Notes: generated from the sequence alone by a model not told the origin. A stretch of DNA of 64,000 nucleotides from Methanoculleus sp. UBA430 (GCF_002506585.1 NZ_DAXW01000010.1:1509-65508); one strand, 5' to 3'. Positions 41,568 through 51,482 are shown, counted from the stretch's first letter. Translations and numbers: made by a program.

Positions 41568-41757
41568 TCCCCCCGAAATCTGTGTATGGTCCTATTTGGC
41601 CGAATGAGATGTGATAACTTAAAGAGTGCGCCAGGTAGCGTTCGCGCACGTGACAAACCACCCGCCTTCGTCACGCAAGGAAATTCCACCTGCACCACAG
41701 CCCGCCCAACCGGAACCCTCTTCTCCCCCCGCGCGCTTACCCTCTACAAGGATTACC

Positions 41758-43401
41758 ATGCGGAGTGAGACGGTTAAGAAAGGCTACCAGCGTGCTCCGA
41801 ACCGGGCGCTGCTCAGGTCGCTCGGCGTGACCGACCGGGAGATGGACCAGCCCTTCATCGGTATAGCGAACGCGTATAACACGATCGTCCCCGGACATAT
41901 CCACCTCCGGTCGATCTCACAGAAAGTGCAGGAGGGCATCGCGGCCGCGGGCGGGGTGGCGTTCGAGTTCGGGACCATCGGCATCTGCGACGGGATCGCG
42001 ATGGGCCACGAGGGGATGCGCTACTCGCTCCCCTCGCGGGAGAACATCGCCGACGCCGTCGAGTTGATGGTCGAGGCGCACCGGTTCGACGGCCTGGTCT
42101 CTATCGGGACCTGCGACAAGATCGTCCCCGGTATGCTCATGGCGGCGGTGCGGTGCAACATCCCGACGATCGTCGTCACCGGGGGCCCGATGCTCCCCGG
42201 CTACGCAGCGGGCCGCGAACTCTCCCTCATCGATATCTTCGAGGGCGTGGGCAGGGTCGCCGCCGGCACGATGAGCGAAGAGGAACTCGGGAGCCTTGAG
42301 TGCGCAGCGATGCCCGGCTGCGGGAGCTGCCAGGGACTGTATACCGCAAACACCATGGCGTGCGTGACCGAGGCGCTGGGCCTCTCCCTCCCGGGGTGTG
42401 CCGCCATCCCCGCGGTCGACGCAGCAAAACTCCGCATAGCCCGCGAGAGCGGGGAGCGGGCGGTCGACCTTGTCCGGGAAGGAATCCGCCCGCGGGATAT
42501 CGTCACCCCTACAGGCCTCAAGAACGCCATCCGGGTAGACATGGCGCTTGGCGGGTCGTCGAACACGGTGCTTCACCTGATGGCCGTCGCCCGCGAGGCA
42601 GGGATCCCGCTCGACCTTGAGACCTTCAACGCCGTCGCCGAGGCGACTCCCCACATCTGTCACATGCAGCCCGGCGGCCCGCACTCGATGCTCGCCCTCC
42701 ACCGGGCAGGAGGGATCCCCGCGATATTGAAGATGCTCGAGCGCTACCTCGACGACGCCCCGACGGTCTCGGGCCGCTCAACCCTTGAGATCGCGAAGAG
42801 CGCGCAGGTCACCGACCCGGACGTGATCAAGACGGCCGACGCCCCGGTCAACCCGGCGGGCGGCCTGAAGATCGTGCGGGGAACGCTTGCTCCCGACGGC
42901 GCGGTCGTCAAGTGCGCTGCCGTACCTGAGGCGATGTGGCGGCACCGGGGCCCGGCGCGGGTTTTTGACGGTGAGGCTGCCGCGATGGAGGCGATCCTTC
43001 ACCGTGAGATCGCGGAAGGCGACGTCGTCGTGATCCGTTACGAAGGCCCGCGGGGAGGACCGGGGATGCCTGAAATGCTCTCGCCGACCTCGGCGCTGAT
43101 GGGCCTCGGCTATGCCCGGGTTGCCCTGGTCACCGACGGGCGCTTCTCGGGCGGCACCCGGGGCCCGTGCATCGGGCACGTCGCCCCCGAGGCCGCGGTC
43201 GGCGGACCGGTCGGCCTCGTGGAGGACGGCGACGAGATCGTGATCGACCTCTATGCAAAAACCCTCGACCTCATTGTCGAGAGAGCGACCCTTGAGGAGC
43301 GCCGCCGGGCCTGGAAGCCTCCGGAGCGCCGGCTTACGGGCGTGCTCGCCCGCTACGTGCAGACCGTCGAGCAGGCGAACCTCGGCGCCGTCCAGAGATA
43401 A
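41758..43401 (+). CDS. ilvD: Dihydroxy-acid dehydratase
   Basis: 547 residues from the ATG at 41758 (AAGGATTACC ahead); the open frame before it is not IlvD-like. Fe-S cluster cysteines in GTCDKIVPGML and AMPGCGSCQGLY; DGRFSGGTRGPCIGHVAPEA near the C-terminus. It dehydrates the dihydroxy acids of valine, leucine and isoleucine synthesis. Single gene with a T-rich end. Confidence 0.95.
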   Translation: MRSETVKKGYQRAPNRALLRSLGVTDREMDQPFIGIANAYNTIVPGHIHLRSISQKVQEGIAAAGGVAFEFGTIGICDGIAMGHEGMRYSLPSRENIADAVELMVEAHRFDGLVSIGTCDKIVPGMLMAAVRCNIPTIVVTGGPMLPGYAAGRELSLIDIFEGVGRVAAGTMSEEELGSLECAAMPGCGSCQGLYTANTMACVTEALGLSLPGCAAIPAVDAAKLRIARESGERAVDLVREGIRPRDIVTPTGLKNAIRVDMALGGSSNTVLHLMAVAREAGIPLDLETFNAVAEATPHICHMQPGGPHSMLALHRAGGIPAILKMLERYLDDAPTVSGRSTLEIAKSAQVTDPDVIKTADAPVNPAGGLKIVRGTLAPDGAVVKCAAVPEAMWRHRGPARVFDGEAAAMEAILHREIAEGDVVVIRYEGPRGGPGMPEMLSPTSALMGLGYARVALVTDGRFSGGTRGPCIGHVAPEAAVGGPVGLVEDGDEIVIDLYAKTLDLIVERATLEERRRAWKPPERRLTGVLARYVQTVEQANLGAVQR

Positions 43402-43734
43402 CTCCTCTTTTTTTGGGGAGCGCATACCCCTCGCCGGCGCCGTGGCCCCTGCTGAAGAAAGTTGTTATAAACCATTGGAATTTGTTAACGTACCTTGTAA
43501 CGGCGTCATGGTGAACCGGGTACCCCGCGCCCCTGATCCGGGCATTGATGTACAGAGGTGTTCCGGCATTCTCGGCTCTATCGCGGCCCGGAATGCCGTT
43601 TGTTTCTCCGGCTCCCGGACTGCGCGTTGCCCCGCAACATGCAGGTATATACCTTTTTAACCCTCGAGAGTAACCCCCTCTTCAGAGGCGCACCTATCCG
43701 AGACGGTCGCCCACAACGCTTATGGAGTACATAG
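43402..43734. other. Intergenic region with ilvD terminator and carbonic anhydrase promoter
   Basis: Seven T's at 43408-43414, flanked by CTCC/GGAG, probably end ilvD. A perfect 12-base palindrome AGGTATATACCT at 43643-43654 contains a TATA-like core and is followed by a T-rich stretch; it lies ~85 bases before the next start. No gene is seen. Confidence 0.5.
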
Positions 43735-44316
43735 ATGATCGAGAAGTTTCTTGAGGGTAACAAGCGGTTCCTGGAAGAAGATTTCGACAAAGACCCTGAG
43801 CATTACGGTCCGCTGGCGTCAGGCCAGCACCCGGTGGTCCTCTGGATCGGGTGCTCGGACTCACGAGTAGATCCCGAGCGCATCACAGGCTCGAAGGCCG
43901 GGGAGATCTTCGTACAGCGGAACATCGGCAACATCGTCCCGGTTCACGACTGGAACTTCGCGACCGTGCTCGAGTACGCGGTCAACCACCTCAAGGTCGG
44001 AGATATCGCCGTCTGCGGCCACTCGGACTGCGGCGCCATAAAGGGCCTTGACCACGAGAGCACGGACGCCTACATTCCGCTCTGGCTCAACAACGCTATG
44101 GAGGCGAAACGCCGTGTCGATGCCAGGATGCAGGTGCCGCAAAGCCCCGAGGAGGAGAAGACCCGGCGGCGGCTCATCGAGATTGAGAACGTCGGCCTGC
44201 AGCTTGAGCACCTCCGCACCTACCCGCCGGTCAGGGCTGCGGAAAAAGAAGGGCGGGTCCGGCTCCACGGCCTGTACTTCGACCTCGCGACCGGAGAGTT
44301 GAAGAAGATCTTCTAA
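43735..44316 (+). CDS. Beta-class carbonic anhydrase
   Basis: 193 residues. Zinc ligands in LWIGCSDSRVDPE (Cys, with the Asp-Arg dyad) and VCGHSDCGAIKGL (His, Cys); IFVQRNIGNIVP matches the family. It interconverts CO2 and bicarbonate, relevant to a methanogen using CO2 and to carbamoyl phosphate synthesis encoded 1.4 kb away. It ends 4 bases inside the converging next gene. Confidence 0.95.
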   Translation: MIEKFLEGNKRFLEEDFDKDPEHYGPLASGQHPVVLWIGCSDSRVDPERITGSKAGEIFVQRNIGNIVPVHDWNFATVLEYAVNHLKVGDIAVCGHSDCGAIKGLDHESTDAYIPLWLNNAMEAKRRVDARMQVPQSPEEEKTRRRLIEIENVGLQLEHLRTYPPVRAAEKEGRVRLHGLYFDLATGELKKIF

Positions 44317-44657
44317 GACTCTTCAAGAGCATACTCAATCTCTTCTTTTATCAGGTCGAGCGAGACCCTCCCGATAGACGTAAGCCGCCCGTTGACGAGG
44401 ATGATCGGGATAGGCGGGTGGCGTTCCTCGATGATCGTTCTGATGTGATCGGGCATCGCCTCGTCAAGCAGGGTCGTCTTCACCTCGACCCTATCGCCAT
44501 ACAGGTCGAGGAGTTCGTCGCGCAGGGCGCCGATGGCGTCCATCAGGCTATTCGATGGGTAACAGGTATCGAGGCCGCAGGATCGCGTCTCGTCGCAGGG
44601 GAACGGGCCGCATTCGGACTCCATAAACCCGACAATCTCAACAATCACTTCTGCCAT
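44313..44657 (-). CDS. Small cysteine-rich thioredoxin-like protein
   Basis: 114 residues: an initial beta strand (VIVEIVGF), a Cys-rich loop CGPFPCDETRSCGLDTCYPS holding four cysteines, then helix and strand pattern as in thioredoxin-like folds, and a cis-Pro-like HPPIPIILVNGR. It may handle electrons or metal. It sits 29 bases after the flavoprotein gene on the same strand, so the two may work together. The exact family is not recognised. Confidence 0.7.
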   Translation of the reverse strand: MAEVIVEIVGFMESECGPFPCDETRSCGLDTCYPSNSLMDAIGALRDELLDLYGDRVEVKTTLLDEAMPDHIRTIIEERHPPIPIILVNGRLTSIGRVSLDLIKEEIEYALEES

Positions 44658-44686
44658 GCATCATCGGTGGGGGATTTGAGAATATA

Positions 44687-45571
44687 TTATTCTTCGTCCC
44701 GAGGAGCGAGCAGCGCACGCAGTGCCGCCCGGATGTCGCCTTCAGCCCCCTCGATCTTCTCCACATCCCGCACCCTGTCGAGGTCGCCGACCAGCACCGG
44801 CCCGGTCGGGCGGATACCCAGGTTCTCCATGAACATGCCGACCACACGTGTTACGCAGACGAACGGTTCGGCTCCCCGCCGACCTGCGACGGCGACGAGC
44901 AGGCCCCGGGCATGCACCTCTTTCTCCAATACCTTCTCACGGGCGTGAAGCCACTGGCAACGGTCTATCACCGCTTTGAGGCCCGCCGGGACGGTGCCGG
45001 TGTAGACCGGGGTGCAGACGACGAGGACGGAGGCAGACTCGATTGCACGGATGATGGGGGGCATATCGTCGTCAACCGGGCAGTAACCGTTGTTGTAGCA
45101 GGTGTAGCAGCCGATGCACGGGCGGATATCCATCTCCTGCAGAAAGAAGATCCGGGAGGAGAGGCCGGATCGGGCGGCCTCGTCGTCGCACCATGACGCA
45201 ATCGCTGCTGAGTTCCCGAACCGGCGCGGGCTCCCCTGCAGGATGACGACGTCCGTCGTGCCGCCGCCCGGAAGCGGCCGGATGAAGACCCGCGGCCGGG
45301 TGTAGATATGGGGGCGGGATGCCACGTCGTGCGCGAGCCGGGCAAAGACGATCTCGGCCGCCACCCGGGTGTCCAGGAGGGAACCCTGGCGTGCGCTCTC
45401 GTAGGAGTTGATGGCATAGGTGTAGACCACCTCGGTGCCGCGGATAACCGTGATGGTGTACCTGACCATGCCCGGATAGATGCGCCCGAGATCCTCGCAC
45501 GTGAGCCTGACGGTAAACGTCCCATCGGGTGTCTCAATCGTTGCGGTCTTCTCCTCCGCGCTCCCGGTCAT
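44687..45571 (-). CDS. NADPH-dependent FMN reductase-like iron-sulfur flavoprotein with an extra N-terminal domain
   Basis: 294 residues, GGTGAGACCTG before the ATG. Residues ~105-290 are flavodoxin-like: VVILQGSPRRFGNSAAIAS (phosphate loop), CIGCYTCYNNGYCPVDDDM (Cys motif of the Isf/FMN-reductase group), VVCTPVYTGTVPAGLKAVID. Residues 1-100 are a separate beta-rich domain (FTVRLTCEDLGRIYPGMVR) that I do not recognise. An electron-transfer role is likely. Confidence 0.82.
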   Translation of the reverse strand: MTGSAEEKTATIETPDGTFTVRLTCEDLGRIYPGMVRYTITVIRGTEVVYTYAINSYESARQGSLLDTRVAAEIVFARLAHDVASRPHIYTRPRVFIRPLPGGGTTDVVILQGSPRRFGNSAAIASWCDDEAARSGLSSRIFFLQEMDIRPCIGCYTCYNNGYCPVDDDMPPIIRAIESASVLVVCTPVYTGTVPAGLKAVIDRCQWLHAREKVLEKEVHARGLLVAVAGRRGAEPFVCVTRVVGMFMENLGIRPTGPVLVGDLDRVRDVEKIEGAEGDIRAALRALLAPRDEE

Positions 45572-45714
45572 CAGGTCTCACCCGGCGCTCTGTGAACTTC
45601 AATATTTCGGACCGCCGCGCTCTGTAACTACGCATTTCCGGCGGGGGTTCCTGGAAGCGGTTCGATCCGTCACTACCGTTAATAAGGAATCTGCCCCACA
45701 TGATATGGTAATTC

Positions 45715-46767
45715 ATGAAGGCGGTTCTGGGTCTTGAAGACGGAACATTTGTTGTAGGGGATGGTTTTGGCGTTGAGGGGGTATGTTCCGGTGAACTCGT
45801 CTTCTCGACGCAGATGACCGGTTACATGGAGGCATTGACGGACCCCAGTTATGCCGGGCAGGTATTGATGTTTACCTACCCCCTCATCGGAAATTACGGT
45901 GTAGATCACCAGAATTTTGAGAGTCCAGAGGTCCACGCGCGGGGCTGCGTCGTGCGGGAGGTCTCCCGCACACCCACAACGCAACCATCGGTTGCAGTAT
46001 ATTTTGAAGAAAACGGCCTTCGGGGTATATCGGGCGTCGATACTCGCAGCCTGACAATAAAGACCCGGACGGTCGGTACGCTCCGGGCAGCCCTCATCGT
46101 CGGGAGCGACGACGGAGAAGATGCTGTCCGGCACGCCAGGACTGCCCCTCCTATCAGCGATCTCGATCTGATCGGGAGCGTCTCCTGCCCCGAGCCCTAC
46201 CGGATCAGCGGCCCCGGAAAAAGGATCGCCGTCATCGACCTCGGTGTAAAGCGGCATATTCTCTCAAGCCTCAGCCACCGCGGCGCCGATATCCGCGTCT
46301 TCCCGCACACCGCCACACCTGACGAGGTGATGGCGGCAGAGCCCGACGCACTCTTCGTCAGCAACGGGCCCGGCGACCCGCGACGGGCAACAGGCGCCAT
46401 TCGATGCGTCCGGGACCTCGCGGGCGAGGTGCCGGTCATCGGCATCTGCATGGGTATCCAGGTAGCCGCCCTTGCGCTCGGTGCCGAGACCTACAAGATG
46501 AAGTTCGGACATAGGGGAACGAACCAGCCGGTCCGTTATCGGGACGGGAGCATCTACATCACGACACAGAACCACGGTTTTGCGGTGGACGAAGAGACGC
46601 TACCCGAAGGATGCACCGTCTCGTACCGGAACGTGAACGACGGCACGGTCGAGGGGTTCGAGAACGCGGATCTCAATATCACCTGCGTCCAGTTCCATCC
46701 GGAGGCGCACGGCGGGCCGCGGGATACGGAGATGCACTTCTTTGACCGCGTCTACGGGGGGATCTAG
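45715..46767 (+). CDS. carA: Carbamoyl-phosphate synthase, small (glutaminase) subunit
   Basis: 350 residues. The N-terminal CPSase domain starts AVLGLEDGTFVVGDGFG; the C-terminal class I glutaminase has the nucleophile in VIGICMGIQVAALALG near residue 245 (GIQ where GHQ is common) and His/Glu in VQFHPEAHGG. It supplies ammonia to CarB. The gap to carB is two bases. Confidence 0.96.
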   Translation: MKAVLGLEDGTFVVGDGFGVEGVCSGELVFSTQMTGYMEALTDPSYAGQVLMFTYPLIGNYGVDHQNFESPEVHARGCVVREVSRTPTTQPSVAVYFEENGLRGISGVDTRSLTIKTRTVGTLRAALIVGSDDGEDAVRHARTAPPISDLDLIGSVSCPEPYRISGPGKRIAVIDLGVKRHILSSLSHRGADIRVFPHTATPDEVMAAEPDALFVSNGPGDPRRATGAIRCVRDLAGEVPVIGICMGIQVAALALGAETYKMKFGHRGTNQPVRYRDGSIYITTQNHGFAVDEETLPEGCTVSYRNVNDGTVEGFENADLNITCVQFHPEAHGGPRDTEMHFFDRVYGGI

Positions 46768-46769
46768 TC

Positions 46770-49700
46770 ATGCCGAAGAAATCTCACATCAAAAAGGTCC
46801 TCATCATCGGCTCCGGCCCAATCCAGATAGGGCAGGCGGCCGAGTTCGACTTCTCGGGATCGCAGGCCTGCCGGGCGCTCCGGGAAGAGGGTGTCGAGGT
46901 CGTCCTCGTCAACTCGAACCCCGCGACGATCCAGACCGACCCGGACACGGCCGATGTCATCTATATCGAGCCCCTGAAGGCTGATATCATAGCCAGGATC
47001 ATTCAGAAAGAGAAGCCGGACGGTATCCTGAGCGGCATGGGCGGCCAGACCGGCCTGAACATGACGGCGGAGCTCGCGGAGATAGGTGCGCTTGAGGGCG
47101 TGGAGATCCTGGGGACCCCGCTTGAGGCAATCTACCGGGGAGAAGACCGGGAGCAGTTCCGGGATCTGATGAATGAGATCGGCGAGCCCGTCCCCCGGAG
47201 CATGATCCTCGAGAATATGAACCAGATCGACGAGGCCATCCGCGAGGTCGGCCTCCCGGCGATCATCAGGCCGGCGTACACCCTCGGCGGCTCCGGCGGC
47301 GGCGTGGCGCACACGCCCGAGGAGATGCGGCGGATCATCGAGATCGGTCTCACCCGCTCCCGCATCCACCAGGTGCTCGTGGAGGAGAGCGTTGCCGGGT
47401 GGAAGGAGATCGAGTTCGAGGTGATGCGGGACGCGGCAGACACCTGCATCATCGTCTGCGGTATGGAGAACGTCGACCCGATGGGCATCCATACCGGCGA
47501 GAGCGTCGTCGTCGCGCCCATCCTCACGCTACGGGACGACGAGTTCCAGACGCTCCGGACCGCTGCCATCAAGATCATCCGGGCGCTCGATGTCCAGGGC
47601 GGGTGCAACATCCAGTTCGCCTACAAAGACGGCGACTATCGGATCATCGAGGTGAACCCCCGGGTCTCGCGGTCGTCCGCACTCGCGTCCAAGGCGACCG
47701 GCTACCCGATCGCCCGGGTGGCGGCGAAGATCGCGATCGGGCTGCGGCTCGACGAGATCATGAACCCGGTCACCGGCGTCACCCCGGCATCCTTCGAGCC
47801 TGCCGTCGACTACGTGGTGGTGAAGGTGCCGCGGTGGCCGTTTGACAAGTTCAAGTCCGCGGACCGGACGCTCACCACGGCGATGAAGAGCACCGGTGAG
47901 GTGATGGCGATCGGGCGGACGGTCGAGGAGGCGTTCAAGAAGGCGCTCCGGTCGCTCGATAACGATATGCAGCGGCACACGAGCCAGAGTGAGATCCGGA
48001 TGATCCTTACGTCCCCGACGGACGAGCGGTTCGGGTGCCTCTTTGACGCCTTCCGCGAGGGGTTCACGGTCGAGGAGGTTGCCGGTCTCACCGCCATCAC
48101 GCCATTCTTTTTAGAGAAGATCAAGAACATTGTGGACCTCGAACGGAAACTCGAGACCGCTTTTGCGCCGGAGGAGATCCGGGTCGCGAGACGTTACGGC
48201 TTTTCGGACGAGGACCTGCAGGCGCTGACGGGAAAGACCCCCGATGAGATCGCGGCTATCGCCGGGAGGCCGACCTACAAGATGGTGGACACCTGCGCCG
48301 CGGAGTTCCCGGCCACCACACCCTACTTCTACTCCACGTGGGAGGAGGGGTGCGAACTCTCCCGAAACGACGCGAAGAAGGTGCTGATCCTCGGCTCCGG
48401 GCCGATCCGGATCGGGCAGGGGATCGAGTTCGACTACTGCACCGTCCACGCGGTGATGGCGCTCCGTGAGGAAGAGGGGATCGAGGTCCACATCGTCAAC
48501 AACAACCCCGAGACGGTCTCGACCGACGCCGATACATCCGACCGGCTCTTCTTTGAGCCGATGCAGCTTGAAGACGTCGTGAACATCCTCAGGATGGACG
48601 ACTACTACGGCGTCATGGTCCAGTTCGGCGGCCAGAACTCGGTGAACCTGGCCGTGCCGCTGGAAGCGGAGATCCGGCGCCTCGGCCTTACGACAAGGAT
48701 CCTCGGCACGTCGCCCGATGCCATGGATGCGGCGGAAGACCGCGACCGGTTCAGCCGGCTTCTCACCCGGCTTGATATCCCGAGCCCGGCGAACTCTTCC
48801 GCCTACTCGGAGGACGAGGCGCGAACGATGGCGCGGGCGATCGGCTACCCGGTGCTGGTCCGGCCGTCCTACGTCCTTGGCGGGCGGGCGATGGAACTCG
48901 TCCACGACGATGCCGAACTCGAGAGTTACATCACAGAGGCCGTCCGGGTGAGCAAGAAGCACCCGGTGCTGATCGACTCCTTCCTCCAGGGCGCCGTCGA
49001 GATCGACGTCGATGCGGTCTCCGACGGGACGGACGTCCTGATCGGCGGGATCATGGAGCATATCGAGTGGGCCGGCGTCCACTCCGGCGACTCGGCCTGC
49101 GTCATCCCGCCGCAGTCCCTCTCTCCATCTGTCATCGCGCGGGTGCGCGACTACACGAAGAGGATCGCCCTCGGTCTTGGTGTCGTCGGGCTGATCAACA
49201 TCCAGTATGCCGTCCAGAACGACGTCGTCTACGTCCTGGAAGCAAACCCGCGTGCGAGCCGGACCGTGCCGTTCGTCGCGAAGGCGACGGGCATCGCGCT
49301 CGCGAAGCTCGCCGCGAAGGTGATGGTCGGCAAGAAACTGGCCGATATGAATGTTGCCGAGCCCGAGATCGAGCACGTCGCGGTCAAAGAGGTGCTCCTC
49401 CCCTTCAACAAGCTCCCCGGCGTGGACACCGTGCTCGGGCCGGAGATGAAGAGCACCGGCGAGGTGATGGGGATCGACTACGACTTCGGCCGTGCCTACT
49501 ACAAGGCATGCACCGCCGCAGAGAACACCCTGCCGACGACGGGCAACGTCTTCATATCGGTGACAAACGAGCAGAAGGAGGAGCTCCTCCCGATCGCGCG
49601 AAAGCTCCGCGACCTCGGCCTTTCCCTCTACGGTACGAGCGGGACGGTCGATTACCTCACCCAGAACGGCGTCGAGACCAACCTCGTGCGGAAGGTCCAG

Positions 49701-49940
49701 GAAGGGTCCCCGAACGTCATCGACGTCATGCGCTCCGGGGGAATCCGGCTGATCATCAACACCCCGGCGGACAAGGCGTCGCGGCAGGACCACATCCAGA
49801 TCATGCGGGCCGCCGTCGATTACGGCATACCCTATATCACAACGCTTCAGGCGGCCCGGGCTGCGGCGATGGCGATCGACGCCATCAAGCGCGAGGAGAT
49901 CACCCTCGAACCGCTCGGGCACTACATCGGGTCGGCGTGA
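46770..49940 (+). CDS. carB: Carbamoyl-phosphate synthase, large subunit
   Basis: 1,056 residues, full length in one gene. Two homologous ATP-grasp halves: LIIGSGPIQIGQAAEFDFSG near the N-terminus and LILGSGPIRIGQGIEFDYC at ~540, each followed by PAYTLGGSGGG / PSYVLGGRAME. A C-terminal allosteric MGS-like domain begins near NVFISVTNEQKEELLP. It makes carbamoyl phosphate for arginine (argF at 57.8 kb) and pyrimidines. Confidence 0.98.
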   Translation: MPKKSHIKKVLIIGSGPIQIGQAAEFDFSGSQACRALREEGVEVVLVNSNPATIQTDPDTADVIYIEPLKADIIARIIQKEKPDGILSGMGGQTGLNMTAELAEIGALEGVEILGTPLEAIYRGEDREQFRDLMNEIGEPVPRSMILENMNQIDEAIREVGLPAIIRPAYTLGGSGGGVAHTPEEMRRIIEIGLTRSRIHQVLVEESVAGWKEIEFEVMRDAADTCIIVCGMENVDPMGIHTGESVVVAPILTLRDDEFQTLRTAAIKIIRALDVQGGCNIQFAYKDGDYRIIEVNPRVSRSSALASKATGYPIARVAAKIAIGLRLDEIMNPVTGVTPASFEPAVDYVVVKVPRWPFDKFKSADRTLTTAMKSTGEVMAIGRTVEEAFKKALRSLDNDMQRHTSQSEIRMILTSPTDERFGCLFDAFREGFTVEEVAGLTAITPFFLEKIKNIVDLERKLETAFAPEEIRVARRYGFSDEDLQALTGKTPDEIAAIAGRPTYKMVDTCAAEFPATTPYFYSTWEEGCELSRNDAKKVLILGSGPIRIGQGIEFDYCTVHAVMALREEEGIEVHIVNNNPETVSTDADTSDRLFFEPMQLEDVVNILRMDDYYGVMVQFGGQNSVNLAVPLEAEIRRLGLTTRILGTSPDAMDAAEDRDRFSRLLTRLDIPSPANSSAYSEDEARTMARAIGYPVLVRPSYVLGGRAMELVHDDAELESYITEAVRVSKKHPVLIDSFLQGAVEIDVDAVSDGTDVLIGGIMEHIEWAGVHSGDSACVIPPQSLSPSVIARVRDYTKRIALGLGVVGLINIQYAVQNDVVYVLEANPRASRTVPFVAKATGIALAKLAAKVMVGKKLADMNVAEPEIEHVAVKEVLLPFNKLPGVDTVLGPEMKSTGEVMGIDYDFGRAYYKACTAAENTLPTTGNVFISVTNEQKEELLPIARKLRDLGLSLYGTSGTVDYLTQNGVETNLVRKVQEGSPNVIDVMRSGGIRLIINTPADKASRQDHIQIMRAAVDYGIPYITTLQAARAAAMAIDAIKREEITLEPLGHYIGSA

Positions 49941-50198
49941 TCTGGGATTTGGTCCCCCTCTCTTTTTGTTCCGGTGTTGCCGTCCACTTCAGCTCACGCG
50001 AAGAGCGACGGGTCGAAGGGTGCGACGTTCCAACGAACAGCTGTCCGTAGGGCAGGAGTTCGAGAGGGCCGAAGGTCTTCTCATGCTCACTTCATTCGCA
50101 CTTCCCTTTGTCCCCACCCCCCTCATGGTGATGTCTCCTCGGAATCCGTGTCTGGGACACAAACGATGACTCTCCCAAGAGAGTTTCAACAAAGCCGA

Positions 50199-50205
50199 AA
50201 AAAGA
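50199..50205 (-). terminator. Terminator after the ABC substrate-binding protein gene
   Basis: A run of six T's on the minus strand (CCTCTTTTTTCGG) follows the stop codon at 50211 closely. On the plus strand a CTCTCTTTTTG at ~49963-49973 could end carB. The 270 bases between have no gene. Confidence 0.5.
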
Positions 50206-50210
50206 GGGGG

Positions 50211-51086
50211 TTATGCTGTCCCGAGCCAGAGATCGACCTTCTCGCTGTTGGCGTCGATCCACTTCTGTGCGGCTTCCTCTTCAGGCATGCCGCCCGCGAT
50301 ATCGGTCATGACCGAGGCGATATCCTCGCCGGTCCACTCGAACCGCTCAAGGATTGCACGGGCCTCCGGGTCGTCGGTCGCGAGATCCTGCCGTGCGAGG
50401 GTCACGATATCCTCGGCCCCGCCGTAGACACCCTTCGGGTCCTCGAGGAACTTGAGGTCGTAACGGCCGAACTTCCAGTGCGGCGACCACCCGGTCACCG
50501 CGACCCACTCCTCATCGCTGATGGCGGCGCCGAGTTCAGCGGCCATGCCGGCGCTGCTGCTGGTGACGAGGTTGTAATTAAGGCCGTATTCATCGATGGC
50601 CTGCTCGGTCCGGGCCACGACGCCCGCGCCGGGCTCGATGCCGACGATCCTGCCGCCGAACTGATCAGCGACACTGTTCATCTCCTCGATCGAGTCGATG
50701 GTCACGTAGGTGGGGACGACGAGTCCGATACGTGCCGCTCCGGGAATGTTCGGCCTGACGTAATCGATCTGTTCGCCATACTGCTCCCAGTAACTCTCAT
50801 GCGTGTGCGGGAGCCATCCGGTCGTCGTGAAGTCGACATCCCCGCCGGCCAGTGCCTGGAAGAGCGGTCCTGCGTCGACTGCGATCAGTTCGACGTCGTA
50901 TCCTGCTTCTTCAAAGACCAGTTTCATTACGTTGGTGCTCGCAATGGCGCAGTCCCAGGTGACGTAGCCGATGCTGATCTCCTTCTTGGGCTCGGTCGCT
51001 TCCGTGCCGGTGCAGCCGGCGGAGAAGAGGCAGAGCACCAGGACGATACCTGCCAGTACGAGTGTGCTTCTCATCGTATGAACCAT
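50211..51086 (-). CDS. Glycine betaine/choline-type ABC transporter, substrate-binding lipoprotein
   Basis: 291 residues, GGTGATTAT before the ATG. Lipoprotein signal: hydrophobic stretch then LFSAGCTGTE. The mature part has OpuAC-family features: IGYVTWDCAIASTNVMKLVF, Trp/His-rich TTGWLPHTHESYW and VTGWSPHWKFGRYDLKFL, whose aromatics form the cation box for quaternary ammonium. It would deliver betaine-like osmolytes or methylamines to the permease encoded just upstream. Confidence 0.92.
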   Translation of the reverse strand: MVHTMRSTLVLAGIVLVLCLFSAGCTGTEATEPKKEISIGYVTWDCAIASTNVMKLVFEEAGYDVELIAVDAGPLFQALAGGDVDFTTTGWLPHTHESYWEQYGEQIDYVRPNIPGAARIGLVVPTYVTIDSIEEMNSVADQFGGRIVGIEPGAGVVARTEQAIDEYGLNYNLVTSSSAGMAAELGAAISDEEWVAVTGWSPHWKFGRYDLKFLEDPKGVYGGAEDIVTLARQDLATDDPEARAILERFEWTGEDIASVMTDIAGGMPEEEAAQKWIDANSEKVDLWLGTA

Positions 51087-51482
51087 ATAATCACCTTATC
51101 GTTTTTGCCGCTTCTGGGCGGCTAAATGGCGTTCAGAATCCGGCTGTGTGGGGTTCCGGGTTCTCACGAACAGTTCGGGCGGCAAGATGCCAATGGCCCG
51201 AACATAGAGCAGAGGTGGCGGTATATGCCACTCCTGGCGTGTTTGCACCCCAGGGCAAAAAGGCCAGATTTTGACCGCTTCAACATATGGGTCTAACGTT
51301 ATTTAGGTTTTTCGGGTTCCGATTGGCGAACGGGCCCATTTTAAAACCCAAATCGGACGGACATACGGCGATAAAACGCTCTTTCCTCTACTGACTATCC
51401 ACCCTCTCTTCGGTCGATACGAACGTGTTTGCCGGAGGATGAGCCGGCCACTCGTTCCCCTCAAAAATACTATTGGGATGGG
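51087..51482. other. 396-base gap inside the osmolyte transporter locus
   Basis: Separates the permease and substrate-binding genes. It contains hairpins at ~51176-51204 (TTCGGGC/GCCCGAA) and ~51213-51231 (GGTGGC/GCCACT), and an AT-rich CCTAAATAACG (minus, ~51297-51307) that may be a TATA box giving the binding-protein gene its own transcript. No gene. Confidence 0.45.

Larger units (their letters stand above)
41262..41757. other. 496-base intergenic region with a repeat element
   Basis: Contains the hem-operon terminator, a ~200-base GC-rich MITE-like repeat, then about 190 bases leading to ilvD, with an AT-richer patch (ATAACTTAAAGAG) near 41611-41625 that may be the ilvD promoter. Confidence 0.55.

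Noticed and set aside
41626..41757. 44-residue N-terminal extension of ilvD
   Set aside because: Pro-rich, absent from the family, and the ATG at 41758 follows AAGGATT.
48111..49922. 603-codon minus-strand frame inside carB
   Set aside because: Composition is Asp/Arg/Val-rich mirror sequence of carB with no domain.
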